This document shows, in pieces, positions 1 through 9,054 of a stretch of DNA of 64,000 bases. The translations under genes were made by a program, and so were the position numbers. This DNA comes from Anaerocolumna sp. AGMB13025 (lineage in GTDB: Bacteria; Bacillota; Clostridia; Lachnospirales; Lachnospiraceae), in the NCBI RefSeq assembly GCF_029689925.1, contig NZ_CP121445.1, positions 5,564,501-5,628,500 of the forward strand, written 5' to 3'. The notes under the pieces are model-generated. The model searched no databases, was not told the DNA's origin, and saw nothing but the letters and a program-made list of their open reading frames with translations. The first letter of the stretch is position 1, and every line of letters begins with the position of its first letter.

Positions 1-893
1 CCAAGAAACTCTTTTAGTATTTTTTGTACTTCTCCTTTTGGAGTCATAAATGAAATTTTATACGGACCCTCCTCTAAAATTTCATAGGTTTTTGGCAGTA
101 CAGCACAGGTTTTATGTTCAAAGGAGATGGTTACTTTTTTATGGGTCTGGTATTTATCAAATAATGCACCGGTCTCACCATCATAAAGCTTTAGTCCATC
201 ATTTACCACCACACACCGCCTACACAGACTTTTTATATCCTCCATGTAATGGGAGGTAAGTATAATGGTAGTTCCTTTTTCTTCATTTACTTCTTTCAAA
301 AAACTTCTTATCTGTTTTTGCGCTACCGCATCCAGACCAATGGTGGGTTCATCCAAAAACAGTACCTTGGGATTATGCAGCAGAGCAACAATCAGTTCCA
401 TCTTCATACGTTCTCCAAGGGATAAGGTACGTACCTGGACATCCAGGTATTCGGCTACACAAAACAGGCTGATAAAATAATCGAGATTTTTTTTATATTC
501 CTCGTCTGATATCCCATAGAGCTCTTTAAATAATAAAAATGTATCAGCCGCTGTTAATTCGAAAAAGAGCTGGCTTTTTTGTCCCATTACCACGGCATAC
601 TGTCTTTTAAACGAGTTCTCCAGCTTATTCGGGTAATATCCCAACACGGATATTTCACCGGAGGTTGGAGCTATGATTCCGGTAAGCATCTTAACTAAAG
701 TAGTTTTACCAGCTCCATTTGGACCGATCAGTCCCACGAATTCTCCTTCCCCGATGGATAAATTAAAACCTGATATTGCATCTTTGGTTATATATTCCCG
801 TTTAAAAAGGCTTTTGACACTCCCCTTTAATCCGGCATCCTTTTTATAACGTTTATAGGATTTTGTCAATTGATTTGTAGTTATTACATTCAT
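1..893 (-). CDS. ABC transporter ATP-binding protein (3' end cut off by window edge)
   Basis: Reads in from an ATG at 893 and is still open at base 1, so the C-terminus lies outside the window. It shows Walker A (GPNGAGKTT, about residue 58), a signature-like LSLGERMKMEL, Walker B (VLFLDEPTIGLD) and the switch His in TSHYMED. This is the layout of ABC-2/NatA/drug-resistance ATPases that energise a separate membrane permease, presumably encoded just beyond the left edge. An N-terminal extension before the core (KSYKRYKKDAGLKGSVKS) is common in this subgroup. Start chosen for GGGTATAAAC before the ATG, part of a leader motif shared with the genes at 19800 and 21349. Substrate unknown. Confidence 0.85.
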   Translation of the reverse strand, partial: MNVITTNQLTKSYKRYKKDAGLKGSVKSLFKREYITKDAISGFNLSIGEGEFVGLIGPNGAGKTTLVKMLTGIIAPTSGEISVLGYYPNKLENSFKRQYAVVMGQKSQLFFELTAADTFLLFKELYGISDEEYKKNLDYFISLFCVAEYLDVQVRTLSLGERMKMELIVALLHNPKVLFLDEPTIGLDAVAQKQIRSFLKEVNEEKGTTIILTSHYMEDIKSLCRRCVVVNDGLKLYDGETGALFDKYQTHKKVTISFEHKTCAVLPKTYEILEEGPYKISFMTPKGEVQKILKEFL

Positions 894-1075
894 GTTTATA
901 CCCATTGCATACCGCAAACCTGTTTGTGGTACTGCCACAAATAAAAAGGAGTGAAAGAATGACAATGTGGCATCCTTTTCTATTTATGTTTTCTTTCACT
1001 CTTATACACCCTTTGTATATCGAGGGTTACCTTGCGATATTGGCATCCTTTCAATTCTTATATTTTCTTTCACAT
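894..1075 (-). promoter_or_regulatory. Structured leader motif, copy 1 (two tandem units) before the ABC ATPase
   Basis: On the minus strand there are two direct-repeat units of the type GTGAAAGAAAAYATAA followed by AAAGGATGCCAMAT (around 1073-1032 and 1001-964). In the second, GAGTGAAAGAA pairs with TTCTTTCACTC; a small hairpin GTGGTACTGCCAC and then GGGTATAAAC lead into the ATG. The same blocks, in the same order, precede the alcohol dehydrogenase at 19800 and the peptidase at 21349. The repetition and pairing are direct observations; a cis-regulatory role is inferred. Confidence 0.55.
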
Positions 1076-1080
1076 CGATC

Positions 1081-1260
1081 CTTGATAAGACCAGCCCTTT
1101 AATATAAATAATTCAAACTTCGCTGTTGTTTTTGTAATTTGCATACTTGATAAAAACAACATTGAAGTTAAATGAGAAAGCATTGATTATGCTTTCAATT
1201 TAGATTTAGGGCTGATTTATCAAGTATTATTAAGTTTATTTACTACGAAGTTTGAGTAAT
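1081..1260. repeat. Decayed palindromic element related to the 280-bp hairpin family
   Basis: Nested inverted repeats: ATTCAAACTTCG (1111-1122) against CGAAGTTTGAGTAAT (1246-1260), and ACTTGATAAA (1145) against TTTATCAAGT (1225). The right inner end reads GGGCTGATTTATCAAG, and another left-end-like CTTGATAAGACCAGCCC lies at 1081, closely matching the termini of the elements at 15706, 24884, 45375 and 57872. The conserved apical loop is missing, so I read this as a deleted or decayed relative. Confidence 0.5.
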
Positions 1261-1490
1261 TTATCTGGAAATTAATGATGGAGAACTCCATGAAAAATAG
1301 TACTAAGACAGTTTCACCTATAGATCTGATTATCTAATCCACAGAAGATTAGATATTAACCATATATAACACATTTTCTGCCTGGCATTGTTTTTATTTC
1401 ACAGGTACTTTAGAAAATTCCTGGAACAAAGAGTCTGGCTACAGGATAGTTTAAGATAAGGAAAACTTTTCTGTAATATAAAAAAAGTGC

Positions 1491-1516
1491 AGCACAATAC
1501 TACACCACACTTTTTT
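1491..1516. terminator. Bidirectional terminator-like hairpin
   Basis: AAAAAAGTG (1491-1499) pairs with CACTTTTTT (1508-1516), giving T-runs on both strands. It lies about 270 bases beyond the stop of the MATE gene, which is transcribed towards it. The stem is short and AT-rich, so strength is uncertain. Confidence 0.4.
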
Positions 1517-1537
1517 ATCAAACCAAACCGGTTTGAT
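1517..1537. promoter_or_regulatory. Operator-like inverted repeat
   Basis: Perfect 8-bp arms ATCAAACC and GGTTTGAT around a 5-bp centre (AAACC), next to the hairpin at 1491. It resembles a dimeric repressor site, but no gene begins immediately beside it. The rest of 1261-1789 shows no gene that I can support. Confidence 0.3.
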
Positions 1538-1789
1538 TCTATATGCAAGGTTATTTAAGCAGTCTGTAAGGTAGATGTCTTAGGGGTGACATAGCCATAT
1601 CCCCAAAAAGGCGCAAAAACAAAAGCAGCTATACTGCCGCAGTTTGATACACCTTTTCCAACTATTTAGTTGAGTTCTCCAATACAGACACACTTAACAT
1701 ACAATAACCCATCCTTTCATTTACTATAATTATGATAATCGGTATGTGCTTATTTGTCAATGAAAAATCCATAGAATTCCATTACAGTT

Positions 1790-3154
1790 TTAATCTCTGG
1801 TAACATTCCGCAGCCATTTATAAGATTTATAACGCAGGGTAGATAAAGGAATTTTAATAATTTCATCACTCATGATAATCATATATACAATGGGTATCGG
1901 TAATTTCCAGACAAAAGCAGCCAGGGCACCAAATAGGATGGAACACCCCCAAAGGGTGGAGGCATCTAAAAGCAACCCGAATTTAGTATCACCTCCGGCT
2001 CGGAAAACCCCTACAATCATTGTGGTATTATAAGCTTGACATACTGCAAAATAGGACATGACAAACATCATTATTTTTAAATAATATTTGGCATCCGGGC
2101 TTAGGGTCAGCTGGTTTTGGGCAATCTGTGATACCACCAGAATGACTCCCGCGCCGAGGATACCTACCATAAGAGTCAGCCGGACAAAACGCTTTGCATA
2201 TACCTTAGCCAGTTCTTCCTTCTGCTCTCCAATGGCTTTACCGATGGTGATTGCCGTAGCATTGGCTAATCCAAAGGCAATAACCATAGCCAGCTGTCTG
2301 GTTACCTGGGTTACGGAATTCGCTGCCACCGCGGCACTGCCTAAGTGTCCGATAATCGCCGCATTGGTGGAAGTACCTGCTCCCCAGATTAATTCGTTTA
2401 ACATAACCGGAAAAGCAAAGGTCAGAAAATCCTTCATTAATAACTTATCACTAATAAACAGGTTTTTGATATGGAATTTTACTTGTCTGTTTATCTTATT
2501 GGCATAAATAAACACAATAATAAATTCAATAACCCTGGCAATCAGTGTAGCCAGCGCGGCACCCCTGATACCCATAGGTGAAATCCCAAACAACCCGAAG
2601 ATAAATATTGCATTTAAGATTACATTAACAATTAAAGACACCAGATAAACCACCGTGGAAATTATAACTCTTTCCACACTACGCATGATATTTAAATAAA
2701 TCATGGTAATCGCCGTAAATATATAGGAAACACCAACAATCTTTAAGTACTGTACGCCTTCACTCCGCACTGCTTCCTCTGAGGTAAATAAACTCATAAT
2801 CGGCCCAGGAAAAAGAAGTACTGCCACAGTAAATATAACTGCCGTCACCAGGGCAAACCTCATAGTAATTCCAAGAACCTTCTCAATGGTATGAACATCC
2901 TTTTTCCCCCAATACTGGGCGGTCATGACGGCTGCACCTGAGGTCAGGCCAAAGAAGATAAGGGTCATGATAAACTGCACCTGACCTGCTAAGGAAGCTC
3001 CCGATAAAGAAATCTCACTGACTTTACCAAGCATGATAATATCTGCCGAAGTAACCCCTACATTAATCAGGTTTTGTAAAGCCATTGGAAGTACCAGGCT
3101 AAATACCAATTTATAAAATGTCTTTTTTTCTTCACTGCTATTTATATAGGTCAT
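1790..3154 (-). CDS. MATE family multidrug/toxin efflux transporter
   Basis: 454 residues with about 12 hydrophobic segments, the normal size and fold of MATE exporters, which expel cationic or organic compounds in exchange for Na+ or H+. The N-terminal stretch (LVLPMALQNLINVG, then ADIIMLGKV) and the second-half repeat (FAFPVMLNELIWGAG) are typical of the two pseudo-symmetric MatE domains. AAAGGAGTG lies 6 bases before the ATG. It is a single gene with no adjacent regulator. Substrate cannot be told from sequence. Confidence 0.9.
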   Translation of the reverse strand: MTYINSSEEKKTFYKLVFSLVLPMALQNLINVGVTSADIIMLGKVSEISLSGASLAGQVQFIMTLIFFGLTSGAAVMTAQYWGKKDVHTIEKVLGITMRFALVTAVIFTVAVLLFPGPIMSLFTSEEAVRSEGVQYLKIVGVSYIFTAITMIYLNIMRSVERVIISTVVYLVSLIVNVILNAIFIFGLFGISPMGIRGAALATLIARVIEFIIVFIYANKINRQVKFHIKNLFISDKLLMKDFLTFAFPVMLNELIWGAGTSTNAAIIGHLGSAAVAANSVTQVTRQLAMVIAFGLANATAITIGKAIGEQKEELAKVYAKRFVRLTLMVGILGAGVILVVSQIAQNQLTLSPDAKYYLKIMMFVMSYFAVCQAYNTTMIVGVFRAGGDTKFGLLLDASTLWGCSILFGALAAFVWKLPIPIVYMIIMSDEIIKIPLSTLRYKSYKWLRNVTRD

Positions 3155-3573
3155 AAAAACACTCCTTTAGTACAAAATCGTTTCCCTTTTAATACATAAT
3201 CTGTATTCTTTACTTGTTTTCATGCCAAAATGCATATTACAAAGTAAACTCCTATAACAGAAAAATTATAATACAGATTAAAGAAAAAAAGCCTCACAAA
3301 GGACAAGTTAACATTTCTGCAAGGGAAAGTCAATGTAAAAAACAATACAATAAAATACAATAGAATAGCCAATCTAATAAAAGTAACAATAAAATAGAAG
3401 ATTATGCAATAGAATGCAATCCATCCTCACAAGAACACACGATCTCCGCTCCTCCTCAAAGTAACTAAAATATAGGAACCTGTATATTATTTATGAGTTC
3501 CATTATCAGAACCTTATTTCTGTATTTTAGTCGTGTAATTTTCTTACTTTATTTATTTTCTTCAATTCAGTCA

Positions 3574-3711
3574 GGTCTGATTTGTTTATGTTTTGTGGTC
3601 TGATTTGTTTATGTTCTGCGGTCTGATTTGTTTATGTTCTGTGGTCTGATTTATTTATGTTCTGCGGTCTGATTTGTTTATGTTCTGTGGTCTGATTTGT
3701 TTATGTTCTGT
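3574..3711. repeat. Tandem array of a 23-bp unit, six copies
   Basis: Six near-identical copies of GGTCTGATTTGTTTATGTTC(TGT), differing at a few positions (TTTTGT, TTCTGC, TTATTT), run directly into the sigma-factor promoter. The remainder of 3155-3573 is AT-rich with no gene-like ORF. Confidence 0.9.
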
Positions 3712-3719
3712 GGTATAAT
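3711..3719 (+). promoter_or_regulatory. Extended -10 promoter for the ECF sigma operon
   Basis: TGGTATAAT is a perfect extended -10 (TGnTATAAT). It sits where a seventh repeat unit would start: GGTCTGATT has become GGTATAATT. No good -35 lies 17 bp upstream, as expected when an extended -10 compensates. About 95 bases separate it from the sigma-gene start. The promoter role is inferred. Confidence 0.5.
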
Positions 3720-3812
3720 TAGCTTGTTATTATTTACAATTAAAAATTTTTATTAACTATCTGTAACAAAAACTCAATTTTTGTGACTTATAAATTGGAA
3801 AGGGGGATTTGC

Positions 3813-4301
3813 GTGTTTGAAATTGAAGATTTATATATGAAATACAAGCAGGATATCTATATCTATCTAATAAGCTTAACACATAATCATACCCTTGCCG
3901 AAGATTTAATGTCTGAGACTTTTATAAAAGCAATCATAAGCCTTCCGGGCTTTCGGGGTGAATCCTCCGTAAAAACCTGGTTATTTGGTATAGCGCGCAA
4001 TACCTGGCTGCAACAATTGAGGAATCAGAAAAAGGATGTGGGTTTTGATGAACTCCTCGGTATGTATGTTTCAAATGATATTACGGAACATATCATTTCA
4101 AAAGAGATTGTTAAAAGAATAAAAGAATTGTTAAGTACGAAAGATGACAGGACAAGGAATATAGTCGGGATGAGAGTAGATGGATTTTCTTATTGTGAGA
4201 TTTCAAACAAACTGGAATTATCCGAAAGCTCTGCCAGGGTAATTGACTTTAGAACCAAACTATGGCTTAAATCAATTCTTGAAAAGGAGGGGCTCTTATA
4301 A
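3813..4301 (+). CDS. ECF-type RNA polymerase sigma factor
   Basis: 162 residues. Region 2 is seen in LISLTHNHTLAEDLMSETFIKA and the promoter-melting stretch GFRGESSVKTWLFGIARN; region 4 is the C-terminal helix-turn-helix (DGFSYCEISNKLELSESSAR). I chose the GTG at 3813 because GGGGG lies 6 bases upstream; a GTG at 3783 in frame has no such site. The stop overlaps the start of the anti-sigma gene by one base, so the two are translationally coupled. The regulon is unknown; such sigma factors usually answer an envelope signal relayed by the partner. Confidence 0.88.
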   Translation: MFEIEDLYMKYKQDIYIYLISLTHNHTLAEDLMSETFIKAIISLPGFRGESSVKTWLFGIARNTWLQQLRNQKKDVGFDELLGMYVSNDITEHIISKEIVKRIKELLSTKDDRTRNIVGMRVDGFSYCEISNKLELSESSARVIDFRTKLWLKSILEKEGLL

Positions 4302-4834
4302 TGGAATACAAAGATATATCCTGTGATATATGCCAGGATTTAATTCCCCTGGTTCATGATAATGTAGCTAGTAAAGACAGTACAGATCTGGTCAAGGAAC
4401 ATATTAAAACCTGTGACTTATGCCGTACCATGTATGAGCACAGGGAGGGGTATCCCCTATCGGAGACCCATGACCGTGATAATATTAACCGGATTAAGAA
4501 AAAGCTGGTCTTTGTTGGACTTTTTATGTTAACTGCCGGAGCATTCCTTGGGGTATTTTTATCTGACTCCATGGGTATGTTTAATAATTTTATTATTATG
4601 CCCACAGTCGGTGCAGTTGGATATTACACCTTAAAATCCAGATGGTACTTATGTCTATCCGGTGTGTTTTCCCTCTCCCTGCTCTGGCTGTTTATCGGCA
4701 AGACCCTTGAAATACACAAATTTGCCATGGAAAGCGTTATTATGGCATTCTATTTATCGGGGATCTATACCTTCCTTGTGCTTATTGGTGCAATAATAGG
4801 TATGCTGCTGCATTTTGCCTTCAAAAAAGAATGA
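4301..4834 (+). CDS. Anti-sigma factor with zinc-finger (ZAS-like) N-terminus
   Basis: The N-terminal cytoplasmic part has CDICQDLIPLVHDN and the H-x3-C-x2-C pattern in HIKTCDLCRTMYEH, the usual zinc-binding anti-sigma domain. Four to five hydrophobic segments follow from about residue 70 (LVFVGLFMLTAGAFLGVFL onward), anchoring it in the membrane. AAAGGAGG precedes the ATG. It should hold the sigma factor encoded just upstream inactive until a signal arrives. It ends in an ATGA overlap with the next open frame. Confidence 0.82.
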   Translation: MEYKDISCDICQDLIPLVHDNVASKDSTDLVKEHIKTCDLCRTMYEHREGYPLSETHDRDNINRIKKKLVFVGLFMLTAGAFLGVFLSDSMGMFNNFIIMPTVGAVGYYTLKSRWYLCLSGVFSLSLLWLFIGKTLEIHKFAMESVIMAFYLSGIYTFLVLIGAIIGMLLHFAFKKE

Positions 4835-4896
4835 TTCTTTCTAACGCCCCTATCACTTTTGATAGTAATTTTAAATTAAGAAAGGTGAAACAAATA

Positions 4897-5649
4897 ATGA
4901 AACAAAAATCAATCCTAAAATTTATTGCAGGTATTACCGCATTTATACTTATATTTTTCTTATTGATTTTATACAATGGATTTATGGGTAATCCCCTGTC
5001 TGCTAAACTGGCTGATAACAAAATAAAAGCATATGTGGATAAAACTTACCCTGATCTTGATTTAACACTTTCGGAAACGAAATATAATTTTACAGATTCC
5101 TCTTATTATTCCAAAGCGCAGTCCAACACCAGCCCGGATACCACATTTATGATAAGCTATGGTCGGGGCAGGATTACGGATGATTATAGTTACGAAGTTG
5201 CCAACTGCTTCACAACCTACCGCCGTCTCTCAGATGCTTTCACAAAGGATGTGGAGGGAATCCTAAGCCAGGAATTCCCCTATAAAACCACTATAGTTTT
5301 AGCAGACTACGGCAAAGACGAATTTGACTTAAACAAGCTTAAACTCGATATGCCCTATGACATTACCACTCCACCCCTTCCTGCCTCTTTATGTGTATAT
5401 TGTACCAGTAAGGAATTAACCTATGAAGTCTTAGGCGAGCGGCTACTTCAATTACATGCTATTATGGAAAAGCATAAGATACCCATTAAGACCTACTCTC
5501 TTGCACTAGAAGCTGATGAAGCTGATGAAAAACCTTCTAACCACCGTGTAGAAGTAATTGATTTCCCGGCGGATAAAATAAACACTGCAAATTTAACCGA
5601 GGAACTTAAAAAACATCAGTCGGCTTGGGAGGACTCTCATAAAAAGTAG
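4897..5649 (+). CDS. Membrane-anchored extracytoplasmic protein, YfjL-like
   Basis: 250 residues from the ATG at 4897, which has AAAGGTG 9 bases upstream; the frame is open back to 4831 but without a ribosome site. One N-terminal transmembrane helix (FIAGITAFILIFFLLIL), then an outside domain beginning NPLSAKLADNKIKAYVDKTYP. That start resembles the Bacillus YfjL group as I remember it, so the family name is tentative. As third gene of the sigma/anti-sigma operon it could be a sensor or effector of that system, but nothing catalytic is visible. Confidence 0.6.
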   Translation: MKQKSILKFIAGITAFILIFFLLILYNGFMGNPLSAKLADNKIKAYVDKTYPDLDLTLSETKYNFTDSSYYSKAQSNTSPDTTFMISYGRGRITDDYSYEVANCFTTYRRLSDAFTKDVEGILSQEFPYKTTIVLADYGKDEFDLNKLKLDMPYDITTPPLPASLCVYCTSKELTYEVLGERLLQLHAIMEKHKIPIKTYSLALEADEADEKPSNHRVEVIDFPADKINTANLTEELKKHQSAWEDSHKK

Positions 5650-5651
5650 TT

Positions 5652-6431
5652 TCAATACCTTTTTATATTCTTATAAATAAGTTCATATAAGCGGGAATCA
5701 TAAACACCTATGCTAAAGCCGGTTTTAAACATATAGACCGTACTGTCGAGCTGTTGCCTGCCATCTGAAAAGGTTACATTCATACCTATATTTTTATTAT
5801 ACATTGTTAGATTGTATTTCTCCCGTACTTCTGGGAGTTCCATATCCGTAACTTCCAGACCCAGATAACTTCCTAAGCCTTTTATGATTTGTTCATAATC
5901 ACCGTCCTCTGCCTGAAAGACAGACTTATCACTGGTCACAAAACCAATAATTTTACTGGTTTCATCATCCAGACTGATAATAATAAAATTATTATCCTTT
6001 ACAAATATAACATTCCAAATGATGACGGATTTGGAGGGATCGGCGGTGCTGATATAGAAGTTAATCTGGGTACTTGAGTAGTCCTTATCGAAATCGATCC
6101 CAAAATCAGAATCACCCAAAATACCAAGTTCCTTTAACTTTGCCGTTTCTTCTATACACGCTTTTATCGCCTTTTCCTCCGTTAATTCTTTTCCCTGTTT
6201 TAAGAGAATACCGTTGCTGTCAATATCCTGACCTTGAAGCAAATTGATTTTTTCAAGCATGGTCATATGCTTTTTTAGTACCACATTGGTTTCTTCCAGG
6301 GTCTCAAGATTAACCTGTCCCACCGTTTTTAAGTCTTTGTAAGCAGAAAATCCCGGTGGCAGGACAAAGCATAAATAGGATAGTAAAAGTGTTACTGTAA
6401 TCATTGCTGTATATTTTATTATAGTTTTCAC
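5652..6431 (-). CDS. Secreted or membrane-anchored protein of unknown function, third gene of a two-component operon
   Basis: 259 residues with an N-terminal hydrophobic helix (AMITVTLLLSYLCFVLPPG) followed by a soluble, mixed-charge domain, so probably outside the membrane. Not recognised by family. The start overlaps the histidine-kinase stop by 4 bases (ATGA), so it is co-translated with it and may modulate signal input. Its 3' end converges on the sigma operon with only 2 bases between stops. Confidence 0.65.
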   Translation of the reverse strand: MKTIIKYTAMITVTLLLSYLCFVLPPGFSAYKDLKTVGQVNLETLEETNVVLKKHMTMLEKINLLQGQDIDSNGILLKQGKELTEEKAIKACIEETAKLKELGILGDSDFGIDFDKDYSSTQINFYISTADPSKSVIIWNVIFVKDNNFIIISLDDETSKIIGFVTSDKSVFQAEDGDYEQIIKGLGSYLGLEVTDMELPEVREKYNLTMYNKNIGMNVTFSDGRQQLDSTVYMFKTGFSIGVYDSRLYELIYKNIKRY

Positions 6432-7843
6432 ACTTCACCCTCCTCCTTTAGGAACACATGGACTGTGGTGCCAATTCCTACTGTACTTTCAAAATTAATT
6501 ACTCCATGATGTCTTTTTATTATTTCTAAACAGATTGCAAGACCCAGTCCTGCGCCTCCTTTTTCTCTGGCTCTCGATTTATCTACCATATAAAAAGCTT
6601 CTGTAATCTTTGACAGCTCCTCTTGTGGAATTCCTTTTCCGGAATCCTGTACATAGATACTGTAGCCGTCTTTTTCAATAATACCTTTTATAGTAATAAA
6701 GCCAGTTCCCTCAATTGCTTTCTTTCCATTATCAATTAGGTTGATAAGTACTGTCTTCATCAGGTCCGGTTCCAGATACAGCCAGGTATCCTGGATTTCC
6801 AGGGTAATATGGATTCCCTCCTTTTCAAGAACCGGGGATACCAACCCCTGTACTTCATCAAACAACTGTTTCGCCCTGACCTTCTTTAAGTCCAGTTCCT
6901 GTTTCTGCATTACAATTAGTTCCAGCAGCTTTAGGGAAAGTGCTTCCAGGCGGATGCCTTCTTTAAAGATATAATCGGCAGACAGGACAATCATCTCTGT
7001 AGTCATTTTATTAGACCGCAGAATATCTGCATAGCCGATTATGGAAGTTAACGGAGTTTTCAGTTCATGGGCAAAGCTTCCGATAAAGTCTTCCTGCCTT
7101 CTGGCCGCCTCCTGTAGTTGATGAATTTTCTCCTCCAAACTGTCGGTCATCCGGTTAAAATCCTCCGCAAGCCTTCCAATCTCATCCTTGCTACGAATGG
7201 ATACCCGGTTATCCAGGCTTCCGTTGGATATTTTATGGGCAACCCTGGATACTTTTTTAATGGGATAAGTAATCCATAACGATATCAGATAACTGATAAT
7301 ACCATTTATCACAATCAGACCAATCAGTAACTGCTGATAGATTCTGTACTGTTCCTCCCGTTCTGTATAGATACCGCTAATATTGCGAAAGCTTTCCAGG
7401 TATATCTGCTGTTCTCCTAAATGAATCATGGAGGCTGTCTGGATATAATACTCTTTGTTCTGTTCCAGCAAGGTATTTCCACGGTTTTTGGAATTAATGC
7501 TTTTTAAGAGCTTATTATCAAACTTGACTCCTTTGGTCTGGTAGATAACTTTAAAGTTTTGATTACTGACACGCAGCAGCATTTTCTTTCCGTTTATGGT
7601 TGCAACCATAGAATTTACAATATCTGCTATGGTATTATCTTTAACCGAATCTCCGTCCTCTGTGATAGCTGACAGGGCCGTGGCTATGGAAAACTGAAGC
7701 ATCTTATTTTCCTCCTTTGCGCTGGCTACTTCCCTTTCGTAAGAGGACTCAAATAAAGCGGCTACTAAGAGATAACCACCAATACTAAAAGTAATCAGTA
7801 TCATAATGATGGTACTAAAAAAAACTTTCCAGGAAAACTTCAT
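6428..7843 (-). CDS. Membrane sensor histidine kinase (HAMP-HisKA-HATPase)
   Basis: 471 residues from the ATG at 7843 (GGGAGTG upstream; an earlier in-frame start at 7876 lacks one). A transmembrane helix near the N-terminus, an outside sensor domain with no PAS signature, a second helix (LLIGLIVINGIISYLISLW), then HAMP, a dimerisation/phosphoacceptor site SFAHELKTPLTSIIGYADIL, N box (LIDNGKKAI), G1 (DSGKGIP) and G2 (GAGLGLAI). Autophosphorylates on the His of HELKTP and passes phosphate to the regulator encoded just upstream. The signal is unknown. Confidence 0.92.
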   Translation of the reverse strand: MKFSWKVFFSTIIMILITFSIGGYLLVAALFESSYEREVASAKEENKMLQFSIATALSAITEDGDSVKDNTIADIVNSMVATINGKKMLLRVSNQNFKVIYQTKGVKFDNKLLKSINSKNRGNTLLEQNKEYYIQTASMIHLGEQQIYLESFRNISGIYTEREEQYRIYQQLLIGLIVINGIISYLISLWITYPIKKVSRVAHKISNGSLDNRVSIRSKDEIGRLAEDFNRMTDSLEEKIHQLQEAARRQEDFIGSFAHELKTPLTSIIGYADILRSNKMTTEMIVLSADYIFKEGIRLEALSLKLLELIVMQKQELDLKKVRAKQLFDEVQGLVSPVLEKEGIHITLEIQDTWLYLEPDLMKTVLINLIDNGKKAIEGTGFITIKGIIEKDGYSIYVQDSGKGIPQEELSKITEAFYMVDKSRAREKGGAGLGLAICLEIIKRHHGVINFESTVGIGTTVHVFLKEEGEV

Positions 7844-7893
7844 AAAAACACTCCCATCGTGTGCTGTTGCACACATCGTAATTAGCTTTTAAC

Positions 7894-8547
7894 TTACACC
7901 TCCAACCGGTAACCGATTTTATACACGGCTGTAATTTTATCCTCCCAGCCCACCTTTTTGCGCATTCTCTGGACATGGAGATCAACGGTCCGGCTGTCAC
8001 CCATATATTCGCATTCCCATATTCTCTCATAAATCTTGTCCCGAAATAGAGCTATATTTTTATTCTGTATAAATAACAGCAGCAATTCATATTCTTTTTT
8101 GGTCAAGGTGATGTTCTCACCGTTTTTTTTCACTATCCGGGACTGGGTGTCAATTTCGAGATCATCGATATATAGTTTTAATTCCGTTTTATGATATCTT
8201 CTTAAGACCGATTCCACTCTTGCCAGTAATTCTATTATTTCAAAAGGCTTTGTCAGATAGTCATCTGCTCCAAGCTTTAATCCCTTTACCCGGTCTGTCA
8301 CCGCTGCCTTTGCAGTTATGAATATGACCGGTATGCCAAGAGGCCTTATATATTCCAGCAGTTCATAACCATTTACCTTTGGCAGCATAATATCCAGTAA
8401 GATAAGATCATAATTAACCTGTTCGATCTTATCGGCTGCCGCCAGACCATCATATACACACTCGCATTGGTAGCCGGCATTCGTAAGGCTTAGTTTAATC
8501 AGATTTGAAATTGGCTTTTCATCTTCTACAATTAAAATCTTTAACAT
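7894..8547 (-). CDS. OmpR/PhoB-family response regulator
   Basis: About 217 residues from the ATG at 8547 (GGGAGCC upstream). Receiver domain with acidic pair (VEDE), phosphoacceptor Asp in LILLDIMLPKVNGYE, conserved Thr/Lys (FITAKA; TKPFE), then a winged-helix DNA-binding domain ending VYKIGYRLEV. First gene of an operon with the kinase and the protein of unknown function downstream. Targets cannot be read from the window. Confidence 0.93.
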   Translation of the reverse strand: MLKILIVEDEKPISNLIKLSLTNAGYQCECVYDGLAAADKIEQVNYDLILLDIMLPKVNGYELLEYIRPLGIPVIFITAKAAVTDRVKGLKLGADDYLTKPFEIIELLARVESVLRRYHKTELKLYIDDLEIDTQSRIVKKNGENITLTKKEYELLLLFIQNKNIALFRDKIYERIWECEYMGDSRTVDLHVQRMRKKVGWEDKITAVYKIGYRLEV

Positions 8548-8848
8548 AATGGCTCCCATCATTTTCTATTCTTAACCTGCTTGCAGCACCCACTTATAGC
8601 TTCCGGTCATACTAAAAAGATTACATCATAATTGTATCATATTTGCATCATATGTTATATGGAAGTATAAGACACAAAATCCTGCTGAAACGTTCTAGTT
8701 CACATCCATGCCCGATGCAATCGCATGCGGATAATAACACCCTTCCCGATTCACGCTGTGAAACTTAGGTTTTCTTACTCTCAAGCTTCTTACATTCCCC
8801 TCCTGTACACAGTAAAGACTCATTGACGCACAATTGGTAATATAGCAA

Positions 8849-8969
8849 ACAGCCGGTTATCATCCTGGTTTATCCTTAACTTTTTATGCAGCTGCCACAA
8901 TGGTACATAATGCCGTCACAAAATAATTGCATAAAATACAAGGATAATTCATGGATGAAAACCGGCTGT
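8849..8969. repeat. 121-bp nested palindromic element
   Basis: Outer arms ACAGCCGGTTATCATCC (8849-8865) and GGATGAAAACCGGCTGT (8953-8969) differ at one position. Inside these TTTATCCTT pairs with AAGGATAA, and TTTTATGCA with TGCATAAAA. It fills the gap between two divergently grouped two-component operons. It shares no termini with the 280-bp hairpin family. The remainder of 8548-9054 holds nothing I can name. Confidence 0.6.
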
Positions 8970-9054
8970 AAACACTCTATTCTTTAATGGCTTCCAATCT
9001 CCATAGAAATCGAATCCGAACTCATTAAATAGATTTCCTTAGAGAGAATAAGGA

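Noticed and set aside
905..1102. Small plus-strand open frame upstream of the ABC gene
   Set aside because: It is translation of the repeated leader on the opposite strand, with no supporting features.
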